Of a DNA stretch of 34,728 bases, positions 7,563-15,880 are shown piece after piece. Position numbers and translations under genes: made by a program. Origin of the DNA: GCA-965745 sp046704525 (GTDB taxonomy: Archaea > Thermoplasmatota > Thermoplasmata > Thermoplasmatales > Thermoplasmataceae); contig JBJKRS010000056.1 of the NCBI GenBank assembly GCA_046704525.1, positions 1 through 34,728 on the forward strand. The letters run 5' to 3'. How positions within the stretch are numbered: position 1 is the stretch's first letter; each line of letters opens with the position of its first letter. The notes under the pieces are model-generated. The model saw only the letters and a list, made by a program, of their open reading frames with translations, did no database searches and was not told where the DNA came from.

Positions 7563-8396
7563 GTGGTTGGCTTTAGGGAGCTTGTCACGGCACTCGGCAG
7601 GAAGGTTTTATTGCCTGACGATCCCAGGAGGATTATCAGCCTCAGCCCGGCAGTGACCGAGATACTCTTTGAGCTCGGCCTGGGAGGCAGGATAGTGGGA
7701 GTGTCTGCATTCTGCGGAAGGCCGAATCAGACCCAGAGGATAAGGAAAGTAGGGAGCTATGGATCAGCGCGTTTACAGGCGATACGTGAGCTCAGGCCAG
7801 ACGTGATATTCACCATTTCAGGCTACCCGGAGGAGTTCTCCGAAAAACTGGGATCGGACTTTCCGGTGTACATGTTCCCTTTGCCGTCATCGGTATCTGG
7901 AATAATCGATCTTGTGAACAAGGTAGGCATAGTCACAGGAAGGCCTGAGGAGGCGTCCAGGATTGAGGTAGAACTTTCCGGAACCCTTGCTGAAAGCAGG
8001 CATGCTTCCGGAATGAGTGCGTACCTTGAGATTGATCTGGGCGGACCGGTGTCGTTCGGCTTCAGGAGTTACATTAACGACGCCTTGCTTCATCTCGGCT
8101 TGAGTAACATATACGGACACCGGGACAAAGAATGGATAGAGCCTGATCTGGAAGAGGTTTCACGGTCAGACCCTGACGTGATATTCTACGAACCAAAAAT
8201 GTACTCAAGGTTCACAGACAAGAGCAGAGAAAGGCTCCTGAGCCAGCGGAACTGGAACAGTCTCAGGTCAGTTACTGAAGGAAGATTTTTCGTTTCACCC
8301 GGACCTCTGGATTTCATTGCCCACCATGGTCCAGCGTTCATCCGCGAAGTGCTTCCATGGATGAAGGCCCGGCTCACCGGGACTTCTGAGCTCTGA
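7563..8396 (+). CDS. BtuF/FepB-like metal-chelate-binding protein without signal peptide
   Basis: A 277-residue protein with the helical-backbone metal receptor fold (periplasmic-binding family 8/BtuF). The N-terminus has RRIISLSPAVTEILFELGLGGRIVGVS, the strongly conserved first motif of BtuF-like proteins (given here as SLSPAVTEIL). LRPDVIF follows at about residue 80, and later SDPDVIFYEP and FFVSPGPLDF. In the family such proteins bind cobalamin, haem or ferric chelates. No secretion signal or membrane anchor is visible from the GTG start at 7563, which is the only plausible start downstream of the MFS stop. A start further upstream would lie inside the MFS gene. No BtuC or BtuD genes are near, so this one may act in the cytosol or be paired with distant transport genes. 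Confidence 0.75.
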   Translation: MVGFRELVTALGRKVLLPDDPRRIISLSPAVTEILFELGLGGRIVGVSAFCGRPNQTQRIRKVGSYGSARLQAIRELRPDVIFTISGYPEEFSEKLGSDFPVYMFPLPSSVSGIIDLVNKVGIVTGRPEEASRIEVELSGTLAESRHASGMSAYLEIDLGGPVSFGFRSYINDALLHLGLSNIYGHRDKEWIEPDLEEVSRSDPDVIFYEPKMYSRFTDKSRERLLSQRNWNSLRSVTEGRFFVSPGPLDFIAHHGPAFIREVLPWMKARLTGTSEL

Positions 8397-8429
8397 TATT
8401 GCGCAGTCGCACTTTTGCACAATAAAGTA

Positions 8430-8437
8430 TTTATATA
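8430..8437 (+). promoter_or_regulatory. TATA box for the SSB gene
   Basis: TTTATATA lies about 53 bases before the ATG at 8487. The predicted transcript starts near 8460 and carries a leader of about 27 bases. The leader contains GGAAGT about nine bases before the ATG as a ribosome-binding site, so this gene, unlike many neighbours, has a leader. Confidence 0.55.
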
Positions 8438-8486
8438 GAAAAAAAATGAGGGAACGTCTTTTTTAGACAAAAGGAAGTAATACAAA

Positions 8487-8936
8487 ATGGAAGGCATTAC
8501 CAAAATAAAAGACCTTACACCTTCTTCCAGGCGAGTAAATGTTCTCGGGAAGGTTGTATCAGTTGGAGAGCCAAAGGAAATTCAGACAAGATTCGGGGAG
8601 CAGAAATCTGTGACCGAAGTTGTCATAGGTGACGACACCGGGAAAGTCATACTTTCTCTGTGGGGAAACCAGGCTGATCAGGCCAACGATGGACAGAACA
8701 TATACATCGACAACGGGTACATATCCCTCGTAAGGGGGCACATGAGGCTCAATGTCGGGAAGTATGGAACACTCAGCAACGCGACCGAGGAAGTGCCCGA
8801 GGTCAACGATTCCCTGGACATGAGTGAAAAGGAATACGAAAACGAGTACAGGGGATTCCGCGGCGGTGGAGGAAGAAGATCTTTCAACGGCGGCGGAAGA
8901 GGAAGATTCTCGGACAGAAGAGATTCAGACGAGTAA
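8487..8936 (+). CDS. Single-stranded DNA-binding protein, single OB fold (crenarchaeal SSB type)
   Basis: A 149-residue protein that would coat single-stranded DNA in replication and repair. Residues 1-100 form one OB fold: RRVNVLGKVVSVGEP is strand one, then TEVVIGDDTGKVILSLWG with the typical DDTG turn, and GYISLVRGHMRLNVGKYG. The C-terminus (about 115-149) is acidic and then rich in Gly, Arg and Ser (GFRGGGGRRSF and so on) as a flexible tail, the layout known from Sulfolobus SSB and Thermoplasmatales homologs. It has its own promoter and a terminator, so it is a single-gene unit. It converges with the DNA ligase gene. Confidence 0.88.
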   Translation: MEGITKIKDLTPSSRRVNVLGKVVSVGEPKEIQTRFGEQKSVTEVVIGDDTGKVILSLWGNQADQANDGQNIYIDNGYISLVRGHMRLNVGKYGTLSNATEEVPEVNDSLDMSEKEYENEYRGFRGGGGRRSFNGGGRGRFSDRRDSDE

Positions 8937-8959
8937 ACAGTTACTGTTTTCACAATTAA

Positions 8960-8985
8960 GCCCGGCTTGAGCTGGGCATTTTTTC
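8960..8985 (+). terminator. Hairpin plus T-run terminator after the SSB gene
   Basis: A stem GCCCGGCT/AGCTGGGC (8960-8977, one G-T pair, tight loop) is followed by A and six T. It lies 24 bases after the SSB stop. The last T positions overlap the stop codon of the convergent ligase gene (8984-8986). Confidence 0.75.
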
Positions 8986-10732
8986 ATTTTCTACCCTGAT
9001 TTTTATACATTTCCACTACTTCTACCGTAGTTGTTGCGTCCTCAGGTTTCTTGTCATCCCGCCAGTTCCCGTTGAACCTTGGAAACCTAAGTGCAAGCCC
9101 TGCATCAGTTGAGATCTCTCCATACGCACATGTGTGAACCGGACTCAGTGTGATCTCGGCACCAATAATCTCCATTACGTTCTTCGGGTAAATCCAGACA
9201 TCAGGCTCAAGCTCGCACTCAAGGTTTGGCGGCTTCCTGTCCACCACAAGGTCCTCAAATTTCTTCGGTAGGCTGAACAGGACTTCGTCATTGAAACCTG
9301 TGCCGAGTTTGCATACCGTTTCAAAAACATCTTTGTCTTTGTTATAGGCAGCCATAAGGAGGGCCCCGTACGTCCCTTTCCTCCTGCCATGACCGTGGAA
9401 TGCTCCAACTACCACAAGGTCCAGGGCATCCCAAAGGGTAGCCTGATAGTCCCTCTTCAATTTAATCCACAGCCAGCCACGTGCCCCGGCCCTGTAAATT
9501 GAGTTCTCACTGACGTCCTTGGCGACAACCCCCTCGCATCCATGCTCGATAGACTCCTCGAAGAACCGCTCAATAGTATGTTCGTCATTGGACACTATCC
9601 TTCTTGCAAGCTTGAACGAGTCGTTTTCCTCGAAGCATGTCTCGAGTATCTCCCTCCTTTCAGCATATGGTTTTCCTGCAAGGGACTTGCCATCGAGGTA
9701 AAGAATGTCGAAGAGAAAGACCACAATGGGTATCGTTTCACTCTTGCTGTCCAGATCATACTTTCTTCCGCGTCTCTGGGAGACCTTCTGAAAAGGGTAT
9801 AGCTCCCCGGTTTCAGGGTTGTAAGGCACTGCCTCGCCGTCAAGTATTATGGAGTCGGCACTGAAAGTCTCCTTGACACTTTTCACTATATCCGGGAATT
9901 GCCCTGTCGTGTCCTCATTTCCCCTGGAAAAGATCCTGACCTCCTTACCCTTCTTGTGTATCCCGGCCCTTAGACCGTCGTACTTGAACTCAAAGGCAGC
10001 AGTTCCAGACATCTTGTTGAGAATCTCCTGGAAGGACGGGAGGCGTTCAGCAAGCATCACCTTGAACGGGACAAGAGGCTCGGGCCCTATTGACCTGAGA
10101 GTATCCAGATCCCCATCCCTGAGAAGCTCTGCAATATAACCGGCATCAGGATGGAAATTGTACGCTGTGTCCACAACGGACTTTTCAGATTTGTCATGAA
10201 ACGCCTCAAGGAGGGCGTCAAGCACTGTTGCGTCTGACACCCCCAGCCTCAGCTTGCCGTTGATAATCCTGGTAATGTACATTGCATCGTCTGGAGAGCC
10301 GTTGAGGATCAGGTCGGAGTATATGTTCACCTTTTCCTTTATGCTGCCCGGACCGCTGGTCCTGGAGAGCTTCATCAGCGAGTTGTATACATACGACACT
10401 GACATTTCCTCACTTGCCAGTGATTTCTGCTTTTTGTCCGTGGTTACTTCGTGCGCTACGCTCCCTATGTCACCGGACTTGTAGTACATCTGGGAGATTT
10501 CTCTCTCCCCCTTGCCCGACACATTGCTGAGGGCCTTTATGATGAGCTTAGCGCCCATCCCCATTTCAATGCCAAGGAAATCCGGCGCAAGTTTGCCCAG
10601 CACAAGATAGACCAGTATCTTCAGGTCGCTGTCCGCCTGCAGGAAGAGATCCTTCAGGATCGCCGTAAGCTCAAGCCTCTTGGTGGTTTGGTTCAGCTCG
10701 TTGAACTTCTGGGAAACGTGGCCAAATTTCAC
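8984..10732 (-). CDS. lig: ATP-dependent DNA ligase
   Basis: A 582-residue archaeal replicative DNA ligase that seals nicks with ATP (or ADP/NAD in some relatives). The N-terminal all-helical DNA-binding domain (about 1-215) includes INGKLRLGVSDATVLDALL. The adenylation motif FKYDGLR has Lys near residue 250, followed by RIFSRGNEDTT (Ia/III region), IILDGEAVPY, EGVVAKD (IV) and WIKLKRDY (V). The OB domain ends with RFPRF. The length is normal for the family. The start codon is GTG at 10730-10732: an in-frame stop lies just upstream, and no ATG occurs before the domain starts. A TATA-like TTTTAATAATT about 24 bases upstream suggests a leaderless start even though the MFS gene ends only 9 bases earlier. 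The gene converges on the SSB gene. Confidence 0.95.
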   Translation of the reverse strand: MKFGHVSQKFNELNQTTKRLELTAILKDLFLQADSDLKILVYLVLGKLAPDFLGIEMGMGAKLIIKALSNVSGKGEREISQMYYKSGDIGSVAHEVTTDKKQKSLASEEMSVSYVYNSLMKLSRTSGPGSIKEKVNIYSDLILNGSPDDAMYITRIINGKLRLGVSDATVLDALLEAFHDKSEKSVVDTAYNFHPDAGYIAELLRDGDLDTLRSIGPEPLVPFKVMLAERLPSFQEILNKMSGTAAFEFKYDGLRAGIHKKGKEVRIFSRGNEDTTGQFPDIVKSVKETFSADSIILDGEAVPYNPETGELYPFQKVSQRRGRKYDLDSKSETIPIVVFLFDILYLDGKSLAGKPYAERREILETCFEENDSFKLARRIVSNDEHTIERFFEESIEHGCEGVVAKDVSENSIYRAGARGWLWIKLKRDYQATLWDALDLVVVGAFHGHGRRKGTYGALLMAAYNKDKDVFETVCKLGTGFNDEVLFSLPKKFEDLVVDRKPPNLECELEPDVWIYPKNVMEIIGAEITLSPVHTCAYGEISTDAGLALRFPRFNGNWRDDKKPEDATTTVEVVEMYKNQGRK

Positions 10733-10741
10733 ATTCTTAAA

Positions 10742-11944
10742 TCATCTTGAATTATTAAAATCCACTTTTCCAGGGGATGATCTGAGTTTCTTGCCGCCAT
10801 AGGCCAGCGGGAACAGAAGTATCGCGACAGTTGAGATGGCCCCCATGGTGAACCATGATGCCGTATAGCCTGAAAATGCTATGACTCCCGTATAAATGAT
10901 AGGGAATGCGGCACCTATAAGCTGCTGAAGAAAGTTTACAAAAGAGAGTGAGAATGAAACCATTGATCTGTCCGGGGCAATACCTGCTGCAACCGTGTAA
11001 AGTATTGAGAACCCATCTACCACCATTACTCCGAGTATGGCAAGCAGTATTGCGAGGGAAACCGGCGACCGCACAAATGGAAGGATCATTGCCGTGATTC
11101 CCAGAAGAGAAAGTACTGCTACGAAAGTTGCTTTCTTGTTCCTTGTTCTGCTGTATTGGTATCCTCCCAAAAGGCCGCCTGCAAAACCCATTATCAGGAA
11201 AATAAACTCAAGTGCGCCAGCAACACTCGAGCTTAGGTTCAGCGAGTACTCCCCGTAATAGATGAAAAACTGCCCAATTATCGTCTCAAATACCATGCTC
11301 CCTATTCCCGCTATCGGGAGAAGCCACATCGCCCTTGATCGCATTGTGACTTTGATCTTCTCAAGAAGATTCCTGCCTCTGCTGGTGTGTACCACAACCC
11401 CCCTGAGAACAAGCGTGTTTTCCAGTGCAAGGAATATTGTCATAAGGCCGCCGATTACCAGGCCCAGCCTCCACCCAAGTGCCTGGTCGATGAAAACCCA
11501 TCCAAAGGCCCCCACTGCAGCTCCGACGTTGAAAGAACCGTTAAAGGAGCCAACGTAGAACGTGTATTTCTCCTCCGGGACTATTTCTGCGAGCATGCCC
11601 AAGGCAGGGGAGAAAAAGAAGGCAGAGCCGAACCCGGCAGCCAGGCGCGTAAGGAACAGCACAGGCAGATTCTGTGCAAGGCCGGAACCTATTACTGACA
11701 GCCCCAGCACAAGCAGGCCCATGGCCTCTGTTTTCCTGTTTCCAATCCTGGATGCAACGAAACCCCCAAATAGCTGGAATGATGCCAGGCCCACATAGAA
11801 CCCGGTTGTAACGATTCCGAGCTGGACTATCTGAAGATTCAGGCTGGCTGCGATATATTTCAGCCCGGGGGCAATGTCAAACCAGTTCAGTGCATATACG
11901 GCCCTTGCTGTGTTTATGGAGATTGCCTGAACCCTGTAGTCCAC
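10742..11944 (-). CDS. Major facilitator superfamily transporter
   Basis: A 400-residue membrane carrier with about twelve transmembrane helices. The loop between helices two and three reads GGFVASRIGNRKTEAMG, the MFS A-like motif. Helix four contains RLAAGFGSAFFFSPALGML, and a charged mid loop (HTSRGRNLLEKIKVTMRSR) joins the halves. The substrate is unknown; the sequence differs from the Fsr-like carrier at 6287. The start is GTG at 11942-11944, with no in-frame ATG nearby. It follows TruA by 30 bases and precedes the ligase by 9 bases on the same strand, so a TruA-MFS-ligase transcript is likely. Confidence 0.85.
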   Translation of the reverse strand: MDYRVQAISINTARAVYALNWFDIAPGLKYIAASLNLQIVQLGIVTTGFYVGLASFQLFGGFVASRIGNRKTEAMGLLVLGLSVIGSGLAQNLPVLFLTRLAAGFGSAFFFSPALGMLAEIVPEEKYTFYVGSFNGSFNVGAAVGAFGWVFIDQALGWRLGLVIGGLMTIFLALENTLVLRGVVVHTSRGRNLLEKIKVTMRSRAMWLLPIAGIGSMVFETIIGQFFIYYGEYSLNLSSSVAGALEFIFLIMGFAGGLLGGYQYSRTRNKKATFVAVLSLLGITAMILPFVRSPVSLAILLAILGVMVVDGFSILYTVAAGIAPDRSMVSFSLSFVNFLQQLIGAAFPIIYTGVIAFSGYTASWFTMGAISTVAILLFPLAYGGKKLRSSPGKVDFNNSR

Positions 11945-11974
11945 ACGTGCGGTAGATTCACGAAGCTTATGAAG

Positions 11975-12751
11975 TTAATCCGGGGCGCCTTCTCCTGAGG
12001 CTTCAGACAGTATATTGGAAAGAACTGACGATTGCATTCTCACCTTCCACAGTTGAGACTCCCACAATCTTGCCTTCTTGCTGTTCAACTCATTGGTGAA
12101 CTGGATTCCCTTGTAGGAGATATCCATAAGTATTAGCTGTTCCGCTGGAGCTATTGGCCAGGACCTCTTCACTTCAGAAAATGGATCCGGGTCTGATATT
12201 CCAGTGTTATGCATGGCGTAGCCCACCATGGAACGAATCTGGTTCCAGACAAAATTGGACCCAAAAACATCAACGATCAGTAGACCTCCCATCTTTCCTA
12301 TGCGTACACTGTCCACACTCCTGACTGGAGACCTTTTGTCTTTCTTGGCGAAGAGTGTGAAGTCGTGTGTCCCCTCGAACTTCTTCATTGCTCTTTCAAA
12401 GCCCGTAATGTCGCAGTCATTTGCGTTCAGGAGGTATCGGTAATGCTTCATTTCCGAGTGCCTGACCCTGAATTCACTGCTCACCTGTGAATAAGAATGA
12501 AAAATTGCATTCCTGACCTTTGCGTTAAGGATGCCCATCACTTTCTGCACGTTCATTCCGGTGGAGAAATGTATTACGTTTCCAGCTGCTGACACTCCCC
12601 TGTCAGTTCTAGCGGCGCTTGAGAGGCCGTCAGATATGCCGTAATCGCTGAATACCTTCAGGATGCTGTCCTCGACGCTTCTGCTGCCGTTCCCCCTCTG
12701 GTACCCGGTGAAGAAAGACCCGTCATAGCCGAATTTGACAGCGAGATGCAT
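11975..12751 (-). CDS. truA: tRNA pseudouridine synthase A (TruA)
   Basis: A 258-residue enzyme that converts uridines of the anticodon stem-loop (positions 38-40) to pseudouridine. The catalytic motif AARTDRGVSA contains the nucleophile Asp50. Other family marks are LAVKFGYDGSFFTGYQRG at the N-terminus, KHYRYLL and the later FVWNQIRSMVG. Length and motif order are those of archaeal TruA. It is the first gene of a minus-strand run with the MFS and ligase genes. Its ATG is only 41 bases from the divergent flavoprotein start, so both promoters must share that space. Confidence 0.93.
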   Translation of the reverse strand: MHLAVKFGYDGSFFTGYQRGNGSRSVEDSILKVFSDYGISDGLSSAARTDRGVSAAGNVIHFSTGMNVQKVMGILNAKVRNAIFHSYSQVSSEFRVRHSEMKHYRYLLNANDCDITGFERAMKKFEGTHDFTLFAKKDKRSPVRSVDSVRIGKMGGLLIVDVFGSNFVWNQIRSMVGYAMHNTGISDPDPFSEVKRSWPIAPAEQLILMDISYKGIQFTNELNSKKARLWESQLWKVRMQSSVLSNILSEASGEGAPD

Positions 12752-12767
12752 TTCATCTTCATGGCAA

Positions 12768-12778
12768 CAAGTTAAATG
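12768..12778. promoter_or_regulatory. Shared AT-rich (TATA-like) element between divergent genes
   Basis: GTTAAATGAAT reads as a TATA-like box in both directions. Its centre is about 22 bases from the TruA ATG on the minus strand and about 20 bases from the flavoprotein ATG at 12793 on the plus strand. The whole intergenic space is 41 bases, so two independent promoters barely fit. Confidence 0.4.
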
Positions 12779-12792
12779 AATTGTATCGCATC

Positions 12793-13767
12793 ATGCCCTG
12801 CTTCATGATTTACATTGCCGGACTTGGGGTCGCTGGTTCTTACCTTCTAAGAAGGCTGGAGAACGATGGCTTCGAGGTGAAGGCTTACGACCCCAGGAGG
12901 AGCGATTACTACCTGCCCTGTGGCTATGCTACAAATGAACACCTTCTGGGATCCTACCTCAGAAATGTTGGGCTGGACGCTTCCCGGTACGTGCTTTCCA
13001 GGGCCAAAACTATTACGTTTTCCGGCAACAACTTTCAAGGCGTCGATTTCCCGTCATCCGGAATGTGCACCATCGACAAGAAGAGGATGGAGGAAGACCT
13101 CCGCTCTGATGCACGCATGGCAGATCCTTCCTCATTGAGTGATGCTGATATTGCGATTGATGCCACCGGGATAAGCAGGGCTCTTCTGGGAAAGCATGAA
13201 GAAGATTATACAATGTATGCCAGGGAATACCTCGCCGGTGAGTCCTCTCACAGTGACTTCTATTTCCACTACTTTAGCGGCGGTCACGGCTATTTCTGGG
13301 AGTTCCCACTTTCCGGGGATTACCACATAGGTGCAGGATCCGATTCACCAGAAGTGATCGATGAGGCTCTTGATGGTATAAACCACAGGATCGTTACCGG
13401 AAGGAAGATACGTCTGACTCCGCTCTTTGACAAGGTCTCCAAGGGAAAGGTCATTGGGGTAGGTGAAGCAATTGGCACAGTTTCACCAATAAGCGGGGAG
13501 GGCATTATACCTTCAATCAGGTCGGCTGAAATCCTTTTCCAGAGCATTAAAAAACACTCGGATGTCAACCGTATTGTGGACGAATACACCAGCGTACTGC
13601 AGCGTGAGATGGGATACTATTCCCTTCTCAGAGGGATTGTTAAGAAAATCCAAATGGGGCAGAGGCTTGGCCTCAGGGACCTGAAGGCAGCCAAATGGGC
13701 ACGGGCAGATCTGAGGCTCTTTGGTGTGGATTTCAGGATCTCCAGAGTGGTCTCTCACTTCCTGTGA
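12793..13767 (+). CDS. FAD-dependent oxidoreductase, geranylgeranyl reductase-like
   Basis: A 324-residue flavoprotein. The N-terminal Rossmann motif IAGLGVAGSYLLRRL binds FAD. DIAIDATGISRALLG matches the GGR-family ATG motif region, YFWEFPLSGDYHIGAG is the substrate-channel strand region, and VIGVGEAIGTVSPISGEGI is the typical C-terminal FAD motif with the GEGI signature of geranylgeranyl reductases. Known GGRs are nearer 390-450 residues, so this is a short member. GGRs saturate the isoprenoid chains of archaeal lipids, but related proteins have other substrates. Start: ATG 12793 and ATG 12805 are both possible (a TTG opens the frame at 12781); the Rossmann strand begins right after the second. 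The gene converges with the aldolase fusion, their stop codons touching. Confidence 0.75.
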   Translation: MPCFMIYIAGLGVAGSYLLRRLENDGFEVKAYDPRRSDYYLPCGYATNEHLLGSYLRNVGLDASRYVLSRAKTITFSGNNFQGVDFPSSGMCTIDKKRMEEDLRSDARMADPSSLSDADIAIDATGISRALLGKHEEDYTMYAREYLAGESSHSDFYFHYFSGGHGYFWEFPLSGDYHIGAGSDSPEVIDEALDGINHRIVTGRKIRLTPLFDKVSKGKVIGVGEAIGTVSPISGEGIIPSIRSAEILFQSIKKHSDVNRIVDEYTSVLQREMGYYSLLRGIVKKIQMGQRLGLRDLKAAKWARADLRLFGVDFRISRVVSHFL

Positions 13768-15741
13768 CTATATAACCCCGCCATCTACCGGCACCATTGC
13801 ATCGGTTGTGGCACCGAATATATCCTCGTCTATCATTGCCAGCAGCATGTTTGCCACATGGCTCGGGAGAACTTCCCTCCTCAGCAAGTTCTGGGTCTTG
13901 TATTCCTCCACAGTCTGGCCCTTTGCTTTTGCCCTTGCTTCCAGGACTCCGTCTTCCCAAATCCTGGATCCGCGGAAAACCTTGTCAGGATTGATTATGT
14001 TTGCCCTTATCCCGTATTTTCCACCCTCCTTTGCAATATAATGGCACAACTGGGCGGCGAATGCCTTGGAAGACCCGTATGAAGCCATGCCAGGTCCTGG
14101 ATGGAGAAGGTTCTTCGTGATATTGAAGACGAAATTTCCCCCTGTACCCTGCTTTTTCATTATCTTGAATGCCTCCCTGGAGACTATGAAGCTTGCCCTG
14201 GAATTCACCTTGTAATGCAGATCCATATCCTCGGCAGTTATCTCATCAAATGGTGCACTCTTGAGAATGCCTGCGTTGTTGAATACTATGTCAATGCCCC
14301 CAACCTCCGCAACTATGTCTTTGAACATCTTTGAGATCTGGGCTTCATCGGAGAGATCAACAGCAAAAGGGATCGATTTTATCCCTGTTTCAGACGAGAC
14401 CTGATCTGAGACTTCGCCAATTCTCTTGTCTATATCACATGCCACAACGAGGGCCCCCTTCTCCGAGAGTTTCCTGAACGCCTCGAGGCCTATTCCGCTG
14501 GCAGCACCCGACACGAGTGCCACTGATCCCCTCAGTTTTGCATGTTTTGCCTTCCTGAGTTTTGCTTCCTGGAGCGGCCAATATTCCATCCAGTATGCAA
14601 GATCCTTTGATACAAATTCATACTCACCCAGAATCGATGCGTTGAAGTTGACCTCCAAAGAGTGCATTACCATATCATGGACAATCTCGGCCTGCCTTGC
14701 ATCCGGACCTGCTGTAACAAGCCCATAGCCTCGTATAATAATAGCGGACGGAACTGGATCATGCATTGGATAATCCTTGACGTATTTCCCGTATTCCTCG
14801 GCGTATTCCTTGGAGTAAGTGCCTATTAGCCCAACGGCCTTGGAAGCATCATCCACGTAGAGATACCTGTATTTTGTCCTTATGAGCATGTCAGGAGTCG
14901 CTGGGCCGCAGCGGGAAAACTTCTCTGCCTCCTCGGACCTTGATATGCTGAGTGCACTTTCAGACCTGTCTACATGCAGGATCTTTTTGGACCTTTTTGA
15001 AAGTGCCCCCCTGATTTCTGGCAGGAAGCTCTCCACGTATGCTGGATCTGCCTCAGGGTAGATCTTCCTGAATTCCATGCCCTTGCGGTTTTCACGCACA
15101 TAATCCTCAGCAGCGCTAACAATCCTGATGTGCCTTTCGTAGCTCTCCTTCGCGGTGGCTCCAAACGTGAAGAGACCATGCTTCATCAACACTATCCCCC
15201 CTATGCTATCCCCGATTTCAGCTACCCTCTCCAGGACTGCATGCGCGAGTTTGAGGCCTGGTGAGAAATAAGGCACGACAAGAACATTGGGCAGAATTTT
15301 TCTAATTTCTTCCTCTGAGACCTTCCGGTTGGTGATTGAGAGTATTGCATCAGCATGTGAGTGGTCAACAAACCTGAACGGCAGGAATGCATGCAGGAAC
15401 GTTTCGACTGAGGGTGAAGGCCCCGAGGGGTCTATCATGCTCTTCCGGAGATAATCCATTAATTCCTCGTCTGCCATCTGGCTGATTTTGCGTGCCTCAA
15501 GCAGATCGCCCATTCGCAGTCCAGCGAAACCATGCCTGTCTATCTCCGCAAGATCGAATCCGCTCGCCTTGACTCTTAGCACTTCAACTTCCCTGCCGGT
15601 GTGATCCTTCTCTTTATGCTTCAGGGAGGTATTGCCCCCGCCATGTAGAACTAGCGTATCCTCGCTTCCCAGAAGTCTCGACGAGTACACCCTTTGATCC
15701 ATGTCATCTTCGAGCTTGCTATCGGACCACTTGGACTTCAT
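13768..15741 (-). CDS. Bifunctional class II aldolase / short-chain dehydrogenase (RhaD-ADH type fusion)
   Basis: A 657-residue two-domain enzyme. Residues 1-390 form a class II aldolase/adducin domain: phosphate-binding GGGNTS (34-39), Glu113, and zinc ligands His127 and His129 (DHSHAD) and His188 (MKHGLF). Residues 405-657 form an SDR domain with SGAASGIG (411-418), NNAG (488-491) and YGSSK (Tyr555, Lys559). Position 542, where classical SDRs have Ser, is Thr. This fusion is known in bacteria as rhamnulose-1-phosphate aldolase/lactaldehyde dehydrogenase; here the exact deoxysugar phosphate is not known. It would split a ketose phosphate and oxidise or reduce the aldehyde product. A TATA-like TTATTTAG (15763-15770) lies 25 bases before the ATG. 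An LsrF-like aldolase gene is divergent, 139 bases away. Confidence 0.88.
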   Translation of the reverse strand: MKSKWSDSKLEDDMDQRVYSSRLLGSEDTLVLHGGGNTSLKHKEKDHTGREVEVLRVKASGFDLAEIDRHGFAGLRMGDLLEARKISQMADEELMDYLRKSMIDPSGPSPSVETFLHAFLPFRFVDHSHADAILSITNRKVSEEEIRKILPNVLVVPYFSPGLKLAHAVLERVAEIGDSIGGIVLMKHGLFTFGATAKESYERHIRIVSAAEDYVRENRKGMEFRKIYPEADPAYVESFLPEIRGALSKRSKKILHVDRSESALSISRSEEAEKFSRCGPATPDMLIRTKYRYLYVDDASKAVGLIGTYSKEYAEEYGKYVKDYPMHDPVPSAIIIRGYGLVTAGPDARQAEIVHDMVMHSLEVNFNASILGEYEFVSKDLAYWMEYWPLQEAKLRKAKHAKLRGSVALVSGAASGIGLEAFRKLSEKGALVVACDIDKRIGEVSDQVSSETGIKSIPFAVDLSDEAQISKMFKDIVAEVGGIDIVFNNAGILKSAPFDEITAEDMDLHYKVNSRASFIVSREAFKIMKKQGTGGNFVFNITKNLLHPGPGMASYGSSKAFAAQLCHYIAKEGGKYGIRANIINPDKVFRGSRIWEDGVLEARAKAKGQTVEEYKTQNLLRREVLPSHVANMLLAMIDEDIFGATTDAMVPVDGGVI

Positions 15742-15769
15742 CGAATCCCCTAAGTGTTGTTTCTAAATA

Positions 15770-15783
15770 ATTATGTTCATAAT
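15770..15783. promoter_or_regulatory. Perfect inverted repeat, candidate operator of the aldolase genes
   Basis: ATTATG-TT-CATAAT is a perfect palindrome with six-base arms and a two-base spacer. It lies directly upstream of the minus-strand TATA-like box of the aldolase/dehydrogenase fusion (15763-15770), in the 139-base divergent region shared with the LsrF-like gene. The position suits a regulator that affects TBP/TFB binding. No regulator gene is adjacent. Confidence 0.4.
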
Positions 15784-15880
15784 GCCGTTGGGAGCCATAA
15801 ATAGGCAAGGAGAGGGCTGAAGAAAAAAAATTATTAGACAATGAGTCCATCCGCGACTAGTTTAACTGAAGGGGAAACAG

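Noticed and set aside
8456..8468. GTCT/AGAC mini hairpin in the SSB leader
   Set aside because: Only four pairs with an all-T loop, close to the predicted transcription start; expected by chance in AT-rich DNA.
13768..15741. Calling the aldolase fusion a rhamnose-pathway enzyme with symbol rhaD
   Set aside because: The fusion type fits, but no rhamnose kinase, isomerase or transporter is here and the substrate cannot be read from the sequence.
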